Shown here: one piece after another, positions 6,724-7,306 of the stretch
Layout of the letters: every line of letters starts with the position of its first letter
How positions within the stretch are numbered: the stretch's first letter is position 1
DNA from: JANXUF01 sp043747685
GTDB taxonomy: Bacteria; Actinomycetota; Acidimicrobiia; Acidimicrobiales; Ilumatobacteraceae
Length of the DNA stretch: 7,306 nucleotides
Direction of reading: 5' to 3'
Assembly (NCBI GenBank): GCA_043747685.1
Contig: JAYTOR010000013.1
Span: 1 to 7,306 of the forward strand
The notes under the pieces: generated by a model
Databases searched by the model: none
The model's input: the letters and a program-made list of their open reading frames with translations, nothing else
What the model was told of the DNA's origin: nothing
Made by a program: the position numbers and the translations under genes

Positions 6724-7306
6724 GCCGTAGGGGACGACGCCTGGCTCCACAGTTCGCAGCCCTCGCAGCGCAGGTCGCTTCGAGTGGTTCGATCCTGCTC
6801 GGGCCGCATACGAATGCCCTCGAACGCCGGATCGCAGCGTGGAGCGGAGGCATGGAGGCGGTCGCCGTTTCCTCGGGAGCCGCCGCGATTCAACTCAGCC
6901 TGGCGGCACTCGGCGTCGGCGTCGGCGACGAGGTCATCATCCCGGCGTTCACCGCCGTGCCGACGGCCTCGGCCGTGGCCGCACTCGGTGCTGTTCCGGT
7001 CTGCGTCGATGTACTCGCAGACTCCGCCTGCATCGATCCTGCAGCCGTCGAAGCCGCACGCACCGACCGTACGAAGGCGGTCGTCGTCGTCCATCTCTAC
7101 GGCCTGCCCGCCGATCTGCCGCAGACCGATCTGGCGATCGTCGAGGACGCCGCCCAGGCTCAGGGTGCGATCTTCGACCACGCTCGATCCGCCGCCGTCA
7201 CGTACAGCTTCTACCCGACGAAAAATCTCGGCGGCATCGGTGATGGCGGCGCGGTTGTCACAGCCGATGCCGATCTCGCCGCACAGGTACGGATGCGCCG
7301 CACCCA
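6702..7306 (+). CDS. DegT/DnrJ/EryC1-family PLP-dependent sugar aminotransferase, 3'-truncated by the window
   Basis: Would transfer an amino group, usually from glutamate or glutamine, to a keto-sugar nucleotide. 201 complete codons are present. The N-terminus VVPVVDLSRR matches the family start. ILLGPHTNALERRIAAW (about 36-52) is the conserved first helix region, SSGAAAIQLSLAALGVGVGDE (about 60-80) binds PLP phosphate, and IIPAFTAVPTASAVAALGAVP follows. VVVVHLYGLPADL and VEDAAQAQGA (the PLP-ring Asp) come next, then SFYPTKNLGGIGDGG, with Lys174 (7221-7223) the Schiff-base lysine. The stretch between HLYGLPADL and VEDAAQ, and that after GAIFD, are a few residues shorter than I expect for the family. 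The GTG start has a Shine-Dalgarno and overlaps the epimerase by 22 bp, so the two are co-transcribed and probably consecutive in one sugar pathway. Confidence 0.92.
   Translation, partial: MVPVVDLSRRGRRLAPQFAALAAQVASSGSILLGPHTNALERRIAAWSGGMEAVAVSSGAAAIQLSLAALGVGVGDEVIIPAFTAVPTASAVAALGAVPVCVDVLADSACIDPAAVEAARTDRTKAVVVVHLYGLPADLPQTDLAIVEDAAQAQGAIFDHARSAAVTYSFYPTKNLGGIGDGGAVVTADADLAAQVRMRRT

Noticed and set aside
6909..6935. Repeated GGCGTC units as a microsatellite or functional repeat
   Set aside because: They encode the conserved LGVGVGDE segment of the aminotransferase and reflect codon bias.
6839..7243. Plus-strand 134-codon frame within the aminotransferase gene
   Set aside because: Its product is almost entirely Arg, Gly and Ser, and the frame starting at 6702 encodes a textbook DegT-type protein over the same bases.

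Overview
The window looks like chromosomal DNA of a high-GC Gram-positive bacterium, most likely an actinomycete-type Actinomycetota. The evidence is the GC-rich third codon positions, frequent GTG starts, 4-bp stop/start overlaps, and a gene of the Ddn-like F420-dependent nitroreductase family, which is largely actinobacterial. I cannot place it more precisely. All genes I can support are on the + strand, and the window cuts a gene at each end.

Region 1 (1-4483) is a three-gene operon for a membrane-bound, molybdenum- or tungsten-dependent formate dehydrogenase: the catalytic alpha subunit (5' end missing), a four-cluster ferredoxin-like beta subunit with a C-terminal membrane helix, and an NrfD/PsrC-type quinone-interacting membrane subunit. 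The three overlap at their stop/start codons and are probably translationally coupled. The key observation is an in-frame TGA at 85-87 of the alpha subunit. It lies exactly where formate dehydrogenases carry selenocysteine, and a bacterial SECIS hairpin with a GGUCU apical loop follows it. The gene is therefore read through, and an annotation starting at the ATG at 184 would lose the active site. Electrons from formate would pass from the Mo/W-bis-PGD centre through the alpha and beta Fe-S clusters to the quinone pool via the NrfD subunit.

Region 2 (4484-5601) is a compact two-gene cassette: a Ddn-like deazaflavin (F420)-dependent nitroreductase-family protein and a TetR-family repressor, again with a 4-bp overlap. 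Upstream is a good sigma70-like promoter (TTGACA, 17 bp, TATTGT). Two nearly identical 21-bp palindromes, one bp apart, cover its spacer, -10 and predicted start site. This suggests a self-contained, autorepressed, ligand-inducible unit.

Region 3 (5602-7306) begins a carbohydrate-modification locus. It has an SDR-type NAD-dependent sugar nucleotide epimerase/dehydratase in which the usual catalytic Tyr of YxxxK is Asn, possibly expressed from a leaderless transcript. The 5' two-thirds or so of a DegT/DnrJ/EryC1-family PLP sugar aminotransferase follows, overlapping it by 22 bp. The pair suggests synthesis of an amino- or deoxy-sugar for a surface glycan or glycosylated metabolite. The rest of that pathway would lie beyond the window.
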